A stretch of 64,000 bases of DNA from positions 186,001 to 250,000 of the forward strand of contig NZ_PVZB01000002.1 in the NCBI RefSeq assembly GCF_003002025.1. The letters are read 5' to 3'. Every line of letters begins with the position of its first letter. Position 1 is the stretch's first letter. The DNA comes from Paraburkholderia sp. BL25I1N1 (GTDB lineage: Bacteria > Pseudomonadota > Gammaproteobacteria > Burkholderiales > Burkholderiaceae). The notes beneath the pieces were generated by a model. It was not told the DNA's origin. It worked only from the letters and a program-made list of their open reading frames with translations, and did no database searches. Position numbers and translations under genes: made by a program. Shown one piece after another: positions 34,600-43,833 of this stretch.

Positions 34600-35820
34600 A
34601 TGAGTTCAGCCACTCCCGCCGACGGTGCGCCGCACTGGCAGCGCAATCTCTATGTCTGCCTGTTCGGCTCGTTCACGACCATCGTGGCAATGACCCTGCT
34701 GCTGCCTTTCCTCCCGCTCTATGTGCAGCAGCTCGGTGTCGATTCGGCCGCGGCCGCCGTGCAATGGTCCGGCGTCGCGTTTGGCGCGACCTTCCTCGCT
34801 GCCGCGCTGGTGTCGCCGCTGTGGGGCCGCATGGCCGACCGCTACGGACGCAAGCTGATCCTGATACGCGCGAGCCTCGGCATGGCCATCGTGATGTCCT
34901 TGTTGGGGCTCGCGCAGAATGTCTGGCAACTGGTGGGGCTGCGGTTTCTGGCCGGGCTGGTCGGCGGCTATGCGTCGGGCGCCACCGTGATGATCGCCAC
35001 GCAGACGCCGCGCTCGCGCACCGGCTGGGCGCTCGGCACGCTGGCCTCGGGCGTGATGGCGGGCAGCCTGGTCGGCCCGCTGGTGGGCGGCGCGCTGCCG
35101 CCGCTGATCGGCATCCGCAACACGTTTTTCATCGCGGGCGCGATGATCTTCTGTGCGTTCATCGCGACCACGCTGCTCGTCAAGGAGCAACCGGTGGAAC
35201 GGACGCGCGGCGGCACGCAGCACGCGGACGCGGCAACCGGCTGGGCCAGCGTGCCCGATCTGCGGCCCGTGCTGGCGATGCTGTTCACCTCCGGCTTGCT
35301 GATGTTCGCCAACATGTCGATCGAGCCGATCATCACCGTGTATGTCAGCCAACTGGTGCACGACGCACGGCATGTCACGCTGGTGTCGGGCTTCGTGATG
35401 TCGGCCTCGGCGTTGGGGAGCGTGCTGGCGGCTTCGCGGGTCGGCCGTCTGGCCGACCGCATCGGCGCGCCCAAGGTGATCGTGGCGTGTCTCGCCGTGT
35501 GCGCGGCCTTGCTGGTGCCGCAGGCGTTCGTCACGAGCGGCTGGCAACTGGTGGCGCTGCGTTTTTTGATGGGTCTCGCGCTGGCCGGCCTGCTGCCGTC
35601 CATCACGAGCGTGATCCGCCACAACGTGCCCGACCGCTCGGCCGGCTACATACTCGGCTATGCGACCTCGGCGAATTACGCGGGGCAGGTGGCGGGGCCG
35701 CTCGCGGGCGGCTTTGCCGGCGCGCATCTCGGCATGCCTTCGGTGTTTCTCATCACCAGCGCGTTGATGCTCTGCGGGGCGCTGTTCAATGGCTGGGTGT
35801 TCAGAGCGCGCAACGAATAG
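34600..35820 (+). CDS. MFS drug efflux-type transporter (DHA1 family)
   Basis: 406 aa with about 12 transmembrane segments. The A-motif GRMADRYGRKLILIRASLG after TM2 and the motif-C-like GSLVGPLVGGALPPLIG in TM5 mark a proton-linked exporter of the DHA1 group. An amphipathic loop (QPVERTRGGTQHADAATGW) joins the two halves. The ATG at 34600 was chosen because TM1 begins about 20 residues later; the ribosome-binding site is weak. Substrate not predictable. Confidence 0.85.
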   Translation: MSSATPADGAPHWQRNLYVCLFGSFTTIVAMTLLLPFLPLYVQQLGVDSAAAAVQWSGVAFGATFLAAALVSPLWGRMADRYGRKLILIRASLGMAIVMSLLGLAQNVWQLVGLRFLAGLVGGYASGATVMIATQTPRSRTGWALGTLASGVMAGSLVGPLVGGALPPLIGIRNTFFIAGAMIFCAFIATTLLVKEQPVERTRGGTQHADAATGWASVPDLRPVLAMLFTSGLLMFANMSIEPIITVYVSQLVHDARHVTLVSGFVMSASALGSVLAASRVGRLADRIGAPKVIVACLAVCAALLVPQAFVTSGWQLVALRFLMGLALAGLLPSITSVIRHNVPDRSAGYILGYATSANYAGQVAGPLAGGFAGAHLGMPSVFLITSALMLCGALFNGWVFRARNE

Positions 35821-35836
35821 CGCGCCTCGACACAAC

Positions 35837-36469
35837 TCAGCGGCGTGAATCGAGCGCGATGCGTACCGCGAGTCCGGCGAGCACGGTGCCCATCAGCCAT
35901 CGCTGCACCTGCAGCCACACCGGCCGGCCGCCGAGAAACACGGCGATCGAACCCGCCATGCTGGCGATCAGCGCGTTGATCGTCACGCTCACGACGATCT
36001 GCACGCAGCCAAGCGCGATGGACTGCGTAAGCACACTGCCGTGCCCCGGCGAAATGAACTGCGGCAGCAGCGAAAGGTACATCACCGCGATCTTCGGATT
36101 GGCGAGATTGGTGACGAGGCCCATGGTGAAAAGCTTGCGGCGGCTGTCGTGCGGCAGATCGCGGACCTGGAACGGCGAACGGCCGCCCGGTTTGATCGCC
36201 TGCCACGCCAGATACAGCAGATACAGCGCGCCGCCGAAGCGCAGCGCGTCGTACGCGTACGGCACCGTCAACAGCAGCGCGGTGATGCCGAACGCGGCGC
36301 AGAACATGTAGAACACGAAGCCGAGCGCGACGCCGCCGAGCGAGATGAGACCCGCGCGCCGCCCCTGGCAGAGCGATCGCGAGATCAGATAGATCATGTT
36401 CGGACCCGGCGTGAGCACCATGCCGAGCGAAACCAGGCCGAAAGCGAGCAGCGTTGTGAATGCGGGCAC
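35837..36469 (-). CDS. LysE family amino-acid exporter
   Basis: 210 aa RhtB/LysE exporter with about six hydrophobic segments. The family block VSLGMVLTPGPNMIYLISRSLCQGRRAGLISLGGVALG near residues 12-50 and NLANPKIAVMYLSLLPQF near 125 are clear. The start is GTG at 36469, with AGGAG six bases upstream; an ATG just before it is out of frame. Convergent with the MFS gene. Confidence 0.88.
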   Translation of the reverse strand: MPAFTTLLAFGLVSLGMVLTPGPNMIYLISRSLCQGRRAGLISLGGVALGFVFYMFCAAFGITALLLTVPYAYDALRFGGALYLLYLAWQAIKPGGRSPFQVRDLPHDSRRKLFTMGLVTNLANPKIAVMYLSLLPQFISPGHGSVLTQSIALGCVQIVVSVTINALIASMAGSIAVFLGGRPVWLQVQRWLMGTVLAGLAVRIALDSRR

Positions 36470-36622
36470 GGCATTCTCCTCTGTGAGCGGAAGTTGGGCA
36501 GTGGCGTCGAATATAGCCGATCCAGCCATTCGCCGTGTCTCGACATGGCTGCCGTTGCCGGCTACAAAATCCCGTAGTTCTGCTAGTGTTCTCCCCATAC
36601 GTATCACCGCAGTGGAGAAACC

Positions 36623-36880
36623 ATGCCTCATGCCCGAGCAAAAAGAACGGCAGACAGCGCGCGTTTGAGCGACGCACAAATCGCCGCAGAGGCGACCCGC
36701 CGTCTCGCCTGGGACGCGGCGGTCCCCGAACACGCCGTAAAAGTCCACGTCTCGCGCGGCCGCGTTACGCTGCGCGGCGAACTGCAGCGCGATCAGCAAC
36801 GCGCCGCCGCGCTCGAAGACGTGACGCGTCTGTTCGGTGTAACCGGCGTATCGGATCACACCGTCGTCAAGGCCGAATGA
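36623..36880 (+). CDS. BON domain protein
   Basis: 85 aa, a single BON domain (LSDAQIAAEATRRLAWDAAVPEHAVKVHVSRGRVTLRGELQRDQQRAAALEDVTRLFGVTGVSD) with the conserved glycine-rich turn VTLRGEL. No signal peptide is present, unlike periplasmic OsmY, so it is probably cytoplasmic. BON proteins of this compact type sit near stress-metabolism genes. ATG at 36623 follows GTGGAGAAACC. Ends 4 bp before the acetate kinase stop on the other strand. Confidence 0.85.
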   Translation: MPHARAKRTADSARLSDAQIAAEATRRLAWDAAVPEHAVKVHVSRGRVTLRGELQRDQQRAAALEDVTRLFGVTGVSDHTVVKAE

Positions 36881-36883
36881 AGG

Positions 36884-38050
36884 TCAGCCCTTCGTTGCCT
36901 GGTGCAATAGCGCGCGGCAATGCCGCGCGATCTGCTTTTCCTCTTCCGTGTGAATCGCTCTCACCTTGCTGGCCGGATCACTTTCCGTCAGCCCCATGAA
37001 AGCCAACCCGTCGCATACGCGCTTACGGATCTCCTGGCTGTGTTCGCCGATACCGCCGGTGAACACCAGCAAATCGATTCCGCCCAGCAGCGCCGCATAG
37101 CCGCCAATCGTCTTGCGCACGGCGGTCGCAAACGCATCGAGCGCCAGCGACGCATTCGCGTCGCCCGCCGCTGCGCGTTTTTCCAGCGCCTGCATATCGC
37201 TCTCGCCGTCCGCGTAACCGGCGAGACCGCTCTGGCGGTTCAGCAGCGTCTCCAATGCGTCCGCGTCCAGCTTCTCCACGCGCATCAGATACAGCAGCAC
37301 GCCCGGATCCAGATCGCCGCTGCGCGTGCCCATCGGCACGCCGCCGGTCGGCGTCAAACCCATCGACGTATCGATCGATTGACCGTCGCGCAACGCGCAC
37401 ACGCTCGAACCGTTGCCGAGATGCGCGAACACCGCGCGCGCCGGCAAGTCGGCGCCGAGCCGCGTCACCAGCGATTCATACGAGAGCCCGTGAAAGCCGT
37501 AGCGCATCACGCCGGCTTCGGCGTAACGGCGCGGCAACGCAAGCTGCGCCGCGCGCGGTGGCAGCGTAGCGTGAAACGCCGTGTCGAAACAGGCGAAATG
37601 CGGCGCGTCGTCGAAAATTTTCTCGGCCTCGTCGATTAACGCGAGCGCCGGCGGAATATGCAGCGGCGCGAAGTGCACGGCCTCCTGCAATTGACGGCGC
37701 ACGTCCGCGGTAACGCGCTGATGCGCGCGCAAATGCGGTCCGCCATGCACCACCCGATGCCCCACCGCCGCAGGTCGCGCATGGTGCTGTTCCTTGAGCA
37801 CCTGCGCGAGCCTTTGCAACGCGTCGATCTGCGATTCGAGCACGCGCTCCTGTTCAACCAGCACGCGGCCATCGGGCGCCTTGATCCGCAGACTGCCGTC
37901 GTCGCGCCCAATGCCTTCGGCACTGCCTTCCAGCAACAGTGATTCGTCATCGCCCGCGTGCCTGAACAGCCCGAACTTCAGCGACGACGAACCGCTGTTC
38001 AACACCAGAATCGTTTGATCGTCAGCGCTGTTTTCAGTGTGCATGGTCAT
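36884..38050 (-). CDS. ackA: Acetate kinase
   Basis: 388 aa. Converts acetyl phosphate and ADP to acetate and ATP. Acetokinase motifs are present: VLNSGSSSLKFGLF near residue 15, GHRVVHGGPHL, the catalytic region CFDTAFHATLPPRA, GVMRYGFHGLSYESL and HLGNGSSVCAL, then VFTGGIGEHSQEIRKRV. The ATG at 38050 has an AG-rich GCGAGG upstream; ATG at 38044 is equally possible. It lies 7 bp after phosphoketolase, its source of acetyl phosphate. Confidence 0.95.
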   Translation of the reverse strand: MTMHTENSADDQTILVLNSGSSSLKFGLFRHAGDDESLLLEGSAEGIGRDDGSLRIKAPDGRVLVEQERVLESQIDALQRLAQVLKEQHHARPAAVGHRVVHGGPHLRAHQRVTADVRRQLQEAVHFAPLHIPPALALIDEAEKIFDDAPHFACFDTAFHATLPPRAAQLALPRRYAEAGVMRYGFHGLSYESLVTRLGADLPARAVFAHLGNGSSVCALRDGQSIDTSMGLTPTGGVPMGTRSGDLDPGVLLYLMRVEKLDADALETLLNRQSGLAGYADGESDMQALEKRAAAGDANASLALDAFATAVRKTIGGYAALLGGIDLLVFTGGIGEHSQEIRKRVCDGLAFMGLTESDPASKVRAIHTEEEKQIARHCRALLHQATKG

Positions 38051-38057
38051 GCCTCGC

Positions 38058-40451
38058 TCAGCCTTTCCACGTCCAGTTGCGGATTTCTTCCTTATCGATG
38101 CCCTCGGCATGCGCATAAGCCAGGTGCTCGATGATCTGGCCACGCAGCCATTCCTTCGCATGGTCGCCGACACCGCGCAGCTTCGGCACGCGGTCGATCA
38201 CGTCGATCGCCAGCGAAAAACGATCGACCTGATTGATGATCGCCAGTTCGAGCGGCGTGTTGATGTTGCCTTTCTCGTGATAGCCGTGCACGTGCAGGTT
38301 GTCGTGGTTCGTGCGGTTATAGGTCAGCTTGTGCACCAGCGACGCGTACGAGTGGAAGTTGAAGATCACCGGCTTGGTCGCGGTGAACAGCGAATCGAAA
38401 TCGCGGCTGGACAGGCCGTGCGGATGCGCATGCTCGGGCATCAGGCGAAACAGGTCGACAACATTGACGAAGCGGATCTTCAGATCGGCGAACTGCTCCT
38501 TCAGAATCTGCACGGCGGCGAGCGCCTCCATGGTCGCGATGTCGCCCGCGCAGGCCATCACCACGTCGGGTTCGACGCCCTGATCCGTCGATGCCCAATC
38601 CCAGATACCGATACCCTTCGTGCAATGCGTGACGGCGGCGTCCATGTCGAGATACTGCAGATGCGGCTGCTTGTCGGCGACGATCACGTTGACGTAGTCG
38701 CGCGAACGCAGGCAATGATCCGCGACGCTCAACAGGCAGTTCGCGTCCGGCGGCATATAAATGCGCACCACGTCCGGGCTTTTATTCGTGACGACATCCA
38801 GAAAGCCGGGGTCCTGGTGCGTGAAGCCGTTGTGATCCTGACGCCACACGAGCGACGTAATCAGCAGGTTGATCGAGGGCACCGGCTGACGCCAGCCGAG
38901 ATCGCGTTTGGCTTTCTCCAGCCACTTGGCGTGCTGATTGAACATCGAATCGATCACGTGGACGAACGCCTCGTACGTGGCGAACAACCCGTGGCGGCCG
39001 GTCAGCACATAGCCTTCGAACCAGCCTTCGAGCGTGTGTTCGCTCAACATTTCCATCACGCGGCCGTCCACCGCGAGTTCGCCGCCGTCGGCGTCGCTCG
39101 GCACGGTTTGCGCGAGCCAGGTTTTTTCCGACGCCTCATAGATCGCGGTCAGCTTGTTGCTCGAAGTCTCATCGGGGCCGAACACGCGGAAGTTCGTCAT
39201 GTTGTTGCGCATCACGTCGCGCAGGAACTTGCCGAGCACCTCGGTCGGCGACGTGTACGAGCCGCCTGGCTTTTTCACCGCCACCGCGTAGTCGCGAAAC
39301 GGCGGCATGTCGAGCGTCTTGCAAAGCAGACCGCCGTTCGCATGCGGATTGGCGCTGATGCGGCGCGCGCCTTCGGGCGCGAGCTCGCGCAGTTCGTTCA
39401 CGAGCCGCCCTGCATCGTCGAACAGCGTTTCGGGCTCGTAGCTGCGCAGCCAGTTCTCGACCAGCTTCAGACTCTTGCTATTGGTCACCGGGTCGAGCAC
39501 GGGCACCTGATGCGCGCGCCATGAGCCTTCCACCTTGTGTCCGTCGACTTCCTTCGGACCGGTCCAGCCTTTGGGCGAACGCAGCACGATCATCGGCCAG
39601 CGCGGCCGCGACGTGTCGTTGTTCTCACGCGCATGCTGCTGGATCGCGCGGATTTCGCCGATGCACTGCTCCAGAGTCGCGGCCATCTGCTGATGCATGA
39701 CGGCCGGATCGTCGCCTTCGACGAAATAAGGTTTGTGGCCGTAGCCGGTCAGCAAGGCTTCGAGTTCGTCGCGGGGGATGCGCGCGAGAATGGTCGGGTT
39801 GGCGATCTTGTAGCCGTTCAGATGCAGTACCGGCAACACCGCGCCGTCGCGGATCGGGTTGAGAAATTTGTTCGAATGCCACGAGGTGGCAAGCGGGCCC
39901 GTCTCCGCTTCGCCGTCGCCGATCATCACGGCGACGATCAGGTCGGGATTGTCGAACGCGGCGCCGTAACCGTGCGAAAGGCTATAGCCGAGTTCACCGC
40001 CTTCGTGAATCGAGCCGGGTGTCTCCGGTGTGCAATGCGAACCGATGCCGCCGGGAAATGAAAACTGCCGGAAAAAGCGCTGCATGCCGGCTTCGTCTTC
40101 ACTGCGGTCGGGATAGATTTCCGAGTAGTGGCCTTCCAGATAACAATTGGCCAGCGTGGCCGGTGCGCCATGACCGGGACCGGCTACGTAGATCATGTTC
40201 AGATCGAGCTTTTTGATCAGCCGGTTTAGATGCACGAGCAGGAAGCTCTGCCCTGGGTCGGAACCCCAGTGGCCCAGCAAGCGGTTCTTGATGTGTTCGG
40301 GTTTCAGCGGCTCGCGCAGCAGCGGATTGTCGCGCAGATAGATCATGCCGGCAGAGAGATAGTTGCAGGCCCGCCAGTAGCGATCCATGTTGCGCAACGT
40401 GTCGGCGTCTAAGGTTTGCGGCGGTGTGGGTTGGGAGGTTGCTTCAGCCAT
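38058..40451 (-). CDS. xfp: Xylulose-5-phosphate/fructose-6-phosphate phosphoketolase
   Basis: 797 aa thiamine-diphosphate enzyme that splits xylulose 5-phosphate (and usually fructose 6-phosphate) with phosphate to give acetyl phosphate. Signature [11 protein letters not shown] near residue 88, [28 protein letters not shown] near 138, and the ThDP motif [25 protein letters not shown] near 175 are clear. Strong GAGGAG before the ATG. It forms an operon with acetate kinase, a redox-free ATP-yielding bypass of lower glycolysis. Confidence 0.96.
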   Translation of the reverse strand: MAEATSQPTPPQTLDADTLRNMDRYWRACNYLSAGMIYLRDNPLLREPLKPEHIKNRLLGHWGSDPGQSFLLVHLNRLIKKLDLNMIYVAGPGHGAPATLANCYLEGHYSEIYPDRSEDEAGMQRFFRQFSFPGGIGSHCTPETPGSIHEGGELGYSLSHGYGAAFDNPDLIVAVMIGDGEAETGPLATSWHSNKFLNPIRDGAVLPVLHLNGYKIANPTILARIPRDELEALLTGYGHKPYFVEGDDPAVMHQQMAATLEQCIGEIRAIQQHARENNDTSRPRWPMIVLRSPKGWTGPKEVDGHKVEGSWRAHQVPVLDPVTNSKSLKLVENWLRSYEPETLFDDAGRLVNELRELAPEGARRISANPHANGGLLCKTLDMPPFRDYAVAVKKPGGSYTSPTEVLGKFLRDVMRNNMTNFRVFGPDETSSNKLTAIYEASEKTWLAQTVPSDADGGELAVDGRVMEMLSEHTLEGWFEGYVLTGRHGLFATYEAFVHVIDSMFNQHAKWLEKAKRDLGWRQPVPSINLLITSLVWRQDHNGFTHQDPGFLDVVTNKSPDVVRIYMPPDANCLLSVADHCLRSRDYVNVIVADKQPHLQYLDMDAAVTHCTKGIGIWDWASTDQGVEPDVVMACAGDIATMEALAAVQILKEQFADLKIRFVNVVDLFRLMPEHAHPHGLSSRDFDSLFTATKPVIFNFHSYASLVHKLTYNRTNHDNLHVHGYHEKGNINTPLELAIINQVDRFSLAIDVIDRVPKLRGVGDHAKEWLRGQIIEHLAYAHAEGIDKEEIRNWTWKG

Positions 40452-40850
40452 GGTGTCACTCCTCGAAAAGGACTGTCAGGCAGGTTGGCGAATGCGGCAA
40501 CGGTGGTTCGTGGGGAAGAGGCGCGAAAGAAATCAGCGGCGGCGCTCGTCCTGTCATGCGAACGACACAAGAGAAGCGTACGGGTAGCGACCCGTGTTGG
40601 CGGCGGGCTTGAGCGCCCTTGTTCAGCGAGCCCCAGTGTGACAGGAAGCGCGCCGCATGGTTCGACTCGATCGTCAAACCTTGATCCAACTGCGACTTCG
40701 CGACGGTGGCAAGCGTCGACCTCACGCCGCATGCGCTAGACTTTAAGCGCATATTAAGTGAATGCCGTTAAGCTTCCGGTGCCGCATGCGCGACGGCGGA
40801 CCGCATCGGGCGCATCCCGCCTTGCTCGCCTCTTACGTGAACACTCGATC
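40452..40850. other. Intergenic region upstream of phosphoketolase
   Basis: About 400 bp between divergent genes. The phosphoketolase ribosome-binding site (GAGGAG) lies at its left end. Overlapping open frames on both strands show no family features and no ribosome-binding site. No repeat or RNA gene recognised. Confidence 0.35.
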
Positions 40851-40976
40851 ATGCCGACACCCAGCCGCCTCAAAGCGCCGTTGATCCTCGTTCTCACATG
40901 CGTGTTCCTGTTCGCGGGCGTCGCCATCCTGATCGGCGTGTTCGGCTTGCTGGTCAAGCTGTTCGGCCACGCCTGA
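40851..40976 (+). CDS. Small single-span membrane protein
   Basis: 41 aa. A short basic N-terminus (MPTPSRLKAP) is followed by one long hydrophobic helix (LILVLTCVFLFAGVAILIGVFGLLVKLF) and ends GHA. Orientation is probably N-in by the positive-inside rule. No known family. In-frame codons further upstream are possible but not hydrophobic, so the start at 40851 is preferred. It is 124 bp before the ankyrin gene on the same strand. Confidence 0.5.
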   Translation: MPTPSRLKAPLILVLTCVFLFAGVAILIGVFGLLVKLFGHA

Positions 40977-41100
40977 GCGCCGCCGCGTGGGCGTCGCCGG
41001 CGCAAAATGTGTATCCTGAGCAATCTTCCCGGCGCCTTCATGCAGGGTCTCCTGCCTTGCCCAGACCCGGGGCGCCCGGCTTCATTGCAAGGAGCTTCAT

Positions 41101-41637
41101 TTGACGGACCACGTTGATACTTCCCCGCCGCCCGGCCAGCCTATCGACCCGGAATTGCTCGAACTGGCGCATCAGGTTTTCGACCTCGCGCGCAGCGGCG
41201 ACGCCGCCATGCTCGCGGCGGTGATCGAAAAAGGCGTGCCGCCGAATCTGCGCAACGACAAAGGCGATAGCCTCGTCATGCTCGCCAGCTACCACGGTCA
41301 TGCGGACGCCGTGCGCACGCTGCTCGAACGCGGTGCCGATCCGAATTTGCGTAACGACAATGGACAGACGCCGATTGCGGGCGCGGCCTTCAAGGGCTTC
41401 GACAAGGTGATCGAAAGCTTGCTCGCGCATGGCGCGGATGTGGAAGGCGCGTCGCCGGACGGACGCACCGCGTTGATGATCGCGGCGATGTTCAATCGCA
41501 CGGCGATCATGGAGTTGCTGATTGCGCATGGCGCGGACCCGAAGGCCCGCGACGCAAACGGTGTGACGGCCATGGATGCGGCCGGCCGCATGGGCGCCGG
41601 CGATGCGCAAGCGCGGCTGAAGGAACTCGGCTCATAA
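41101..41637 (+). CDS. Ankyrin repeat protein
   Basis: 178 aa. Four to five ankyrin repeats cover residues 30-170, for example KGDSLVMLASYHGHADAVRTLLERGADPNLRNDNGQTPIAGAAFKGFDKVIESLLAHGADV. No signal peptide. The start is TTG at 41101, with AAGGAG at optimal spacing. Mediates protein-protein contact; partner unknown. A 17-bp inverted repeat follows the stop. Confidence 0.88.
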   Translation: MTDHVDTSPPPGQPIDPELLELAHQVFDLARSGDAAMLAAVIEKGVPPNLRNDKGDSLVMLASYHGHADAVRTLLERGADPNLRNDNGQTPIAGAAFKGFDKVIESLLAHGADVEGASPDGRTALMIAAMFNRTAIMELLIAHGADPKARDANGVTAMDAAGRMGAGDAQARLKELGS

Positions 41638-41658
41638 AGCGAACCGTCATTGGCGCGC

Positions 41659-41711
41659 GGCGCTCGCGCGTCTCCCTATGCATGACCTTCACATGGAGAC
41701 GCGCGAGCGCC
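41659..41711. terminator. 17-bp perfect inverted repeat between convergent genes
   Basis: GGCGCTCGCGCGTCTCC (41659-41675) and GGAGACGCGCGAGCGCC (41695-41711) are perfect arms around a 19-base loop, placed between the ankyrin and HAD gene stops. The stem would be very stable. No U-run on either side; function as a bidirectional terminator or transcript-end protector is inferred. Confidence 0.55.
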
Positions 41712-41719
41712 ACGAACCG

Positions 41720-42412
41720 CTAGCCTTTCTCCGCCAACAAAGACTCGAGATCGATCTCCGCCAACTCGCCGATCCTCTCCACCGTCACGTCCGCCGGGGG
41801 ATTACTAGCGATCTCTTTCGGATCGAGCGCATAGTGCCCCTGGCGGGGAAACACCGTCGTCAGCTTCGCGCCCCAGGCCTTTTTCATGGCCGTGAGAATG
41901 CGCAGCTTGTCGTCCACCATCACATAGTGGCGCGCGGGATAGCACTCCATCACCTGATCCAGCATCAACTCTTTGTGGATGTAGATCAGCACGCGTCCTT
42001 CGACCTCGTCCCATAGCCCCGAGCGGGCGATCTTGCGCGGCTGGAACACCACGTCGCCGTCGGAAAGGATCACCGTGGGGCCGCGCTTGCCCACATGATC
42101 GAGCGCATCCAGCGCGCCTGGATACAGACGGTTCGCAAACGGATACTCGATCAGGAATGACGACATCAACAGCAGCCGCGTATCCCGTGGACGCTCCGAG
42201 CGATACCGCTGCAACGCGCCCAGATAGTCGGCATAGCCCAGCTCGGCGCGCAGGTTCTCGAAGATTTCCCAGTACCGTGCGCTGTTTTCTGCGCCGAACT
42301 CGCGCATCATGTGCGCGCGCAGATCCGCGAGCACATGGTCGTTGTCCAGCAAGGTGTTGTCGCAGTCGAACAGAAAGACGACGTCGTGCGGCGTAGAGGT
42401 GGTGGCTGGCAT
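41720..42412 (-). CDS. HAD family hydrolase
   Basis: 230 aa haloacid dehalogenase-type phosphatase. Motif I FLFDCDNTLLDNDHV near residue 13, motif II in VILSDGDVVF, lysine region RKIARSG and motif IV YVMVDDKLRILTAMK are all present. A helical cap lies between motifs I and II. Substrate unknown; it is 15 bp behind 6-phosphogluconate dehydrogenase, so a sugar phosphate is plausible. Confidence 0.85.
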   Translation of the reverse strand: MPATTSTPHDVVFLFDCDNTLLDNDHVLADLRAHMMREFGAENSARYWEIFENLRAELGYADYLGALQRYRSERPRDTRLLLMSSFLIEYPFANRLYPGALDALDHVGKRGPTVILSDGDVVFQPRKIARSGLWDEVEGRVLIYIHKELMLDQVMECYPARHYVMVDDKLRILTAMKKAWGAKLTTVFPRQGHYALDPKEIASNPPADVTVERIGELAEIDLESLLAEKG

Positions 42413-42427
42413 CGCGGCTCCCTGGAA

Positions 42428-43465
42428 TCAGGTTTTCGGCTTGTCGGACGGCGCGGCCGCTTTCTCGGCGTGGCCACCGAAATCAGCGCGCATGGCCGAG
42501 AGCACCCGGTTCGCGAAATCCGCCTCGCCGCGCGAACTGAAGCGCGCAAACAGCGCCGCGCTCAGCACCGGCGTGGGCACGCCCTCGTCGATGGCGGCCG
42601 CCACGGTCCAGCGCCCCTCGCCCGAATCGGATACGCGTCCCGCGTAGTTCTTCAGATCGGCGTCGCTGACGAGCGACCCGGCGATCAGATCGAGCAGCCA
42701 GGAGCTGATCACGCTGCCGCGCCGCCAGACCTCGGTGACGTCGGCGAGATTCAGATCGTATTGATACAACTCGGGGCGGCGCAGCGGTGAGGTTTCGGCG
42801 TCGGCCTCGCGCGCGTGCTTGCCGGCATCGGCGTGATGCAGAATGTTCAAGCCCTCGGCATACGCGGCCATCATGCCGTACTCGATACCGTTGTGAACCA
42901 TCTTGACGAAGTGCCCCGCGCCCTGCGGCCCGCAATGCAGGAAGCCCTGCTCCGCGGTGCTCGAGCCGGCGACACGGCCCGGCGTGACCGGCTCTGAGCC
43001 GGCACCCGGGGCAAGGGTCGCGAAAATCGGTTCGAGCCGCTTCACGATGTCCGGCTCGCCGCCGATCATCAGACAGTAGCCGCGCTCGCGGCCCGCCACG
43101 CCGCCGCTCGTGCCCACGTCCACATAGTGAAGCTTGCGCTCGGCCAGTTCGGTGCCGCGGCGGATGTCGTCGTGGTAATAGGAGTTGCCGCCGTCGATCA
43201 CAATGTCGCCCGGCTCCAGCAAGGGCACGAGTTTCTCCAGCGTCATGTCGACCACGGCGGCCGGCACCATCAGCCACACGGCGCGCGGCTTGTCGAGTTG
43301 CGCGACGAGGTCTTCCAGCGACGCCGCGCCCGCCACGCCGTCCTGTTTCAGCTTCTCGACCGCCGCCGGCTGCACGTCGTAGGCGATACATTGCTGACCG
43401 CCCTTCGTCAGGCGCCGCACCATGTCGGCGCCCATGCGTCCCAATCCAATCATGCCTAGCTGCAT
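42428..43465 (-). CDS. gnd: 6-phosphogluconate dehydrogenase, decarboxylating (short form)
   Basis: 345 aa, the short single-lobed form common in NAD-preferring GndA enzymes. Rossmann start MQLGMIGLGRMGADMVRRL, substrate motif VDVGTSGGVAGRERGYCLMIGG near residue 120 and catalytic KMVHNGIEYGMMAAYAEG near 185. It oxidises 6-phosphogluconate to ribulose 5-phosphate, which feeds the pentose phosphates used by phosphoketolase 2 kb away. GGAG lies 8 bp upstream of ATG. Confidence 0.93.
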   Translation of the reverse strand: MQLGMIGLGRMGADMVRRLTKGGQQCIAYDVQPAAVEKLKQDGVAGAASLEDLVAQLDKPRAVWLMVPAAVVDMTLEKLVPLLEPGDIVIDGGNSYYHDDIRRGTELAERKLHYVDVGTSGGVAGRERGYCLMIGGEPDIVKRLEPIFATLAPGAGSEPVTPGRVAGSSTAEQGFLHCGPQGAGHFVKMVHNGIEYGMMAAYAEGLNILHHADAGKHAREADAETSPLRRPELYQYDLNLADVTEVWRRGSVISSWLLDLIAGSLVSDADLKNYAGRVSDSGEGRWTVAAAIDEGVPTPVLSAALFARFSSRGEADFANRVLSAMRADFGGHAEKAAAPSDKPKT

Positions 43466-43833
43466 ATCTCGCTCCGGAAAGTGCCTCGTTGCGCTGCTGG
43501 ATGTGCTTCGACGATTTGCTTCGTTCTACTGCCGCTCCGCTACGTTTTCGCTGAGCGCTTCAGTCGCGGCGCCGGGGGTCGCGCGTGGCTACGCTCACTG
43601 TAATGGTGTTTTTTCGCGCGCGCCGGACACACGGTAGCAGCCCTGAAGCGCTCTTGCAGCGAAGTGGGCAGCGCCGCATGCATCGAAAGACGATACGCCC
43701 TTTTGCAGAGGTTTTGCGCGGCGTAAAGTTCCTGGCGGTTGCGGTTGCACTGGATTGTCAGACGTGGCGCGCGCCGGCTTGGATTCGGCCGACTGCCTTC
43801 TTACAGTTCGTTTTGCCGTTGCCGCCCGCGCGT
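43466..43833. other. Intergenic region upstream of gnd
   Basis: About 370 bp between the gnd start and the stop of the MFS gene, both on the minus strand, so it should hold the gnd promoter. No clear promoter, repeat, terminator or RNA gene could be recognised. Confidence 0.3.

Noticed and set aside
38037..39524. Open frame of about 495 codons opposite phosphoketolase
   Set aside because: Antisense shadow of a gene with all catalytic motifs; no ribosome-binding site or family features.
40416..40739. Overlapping short frames on both strands upstream of phosphoketolase
   Set aside because: No start signal and no conserved character; the region is better read as a promoter-containing gap.
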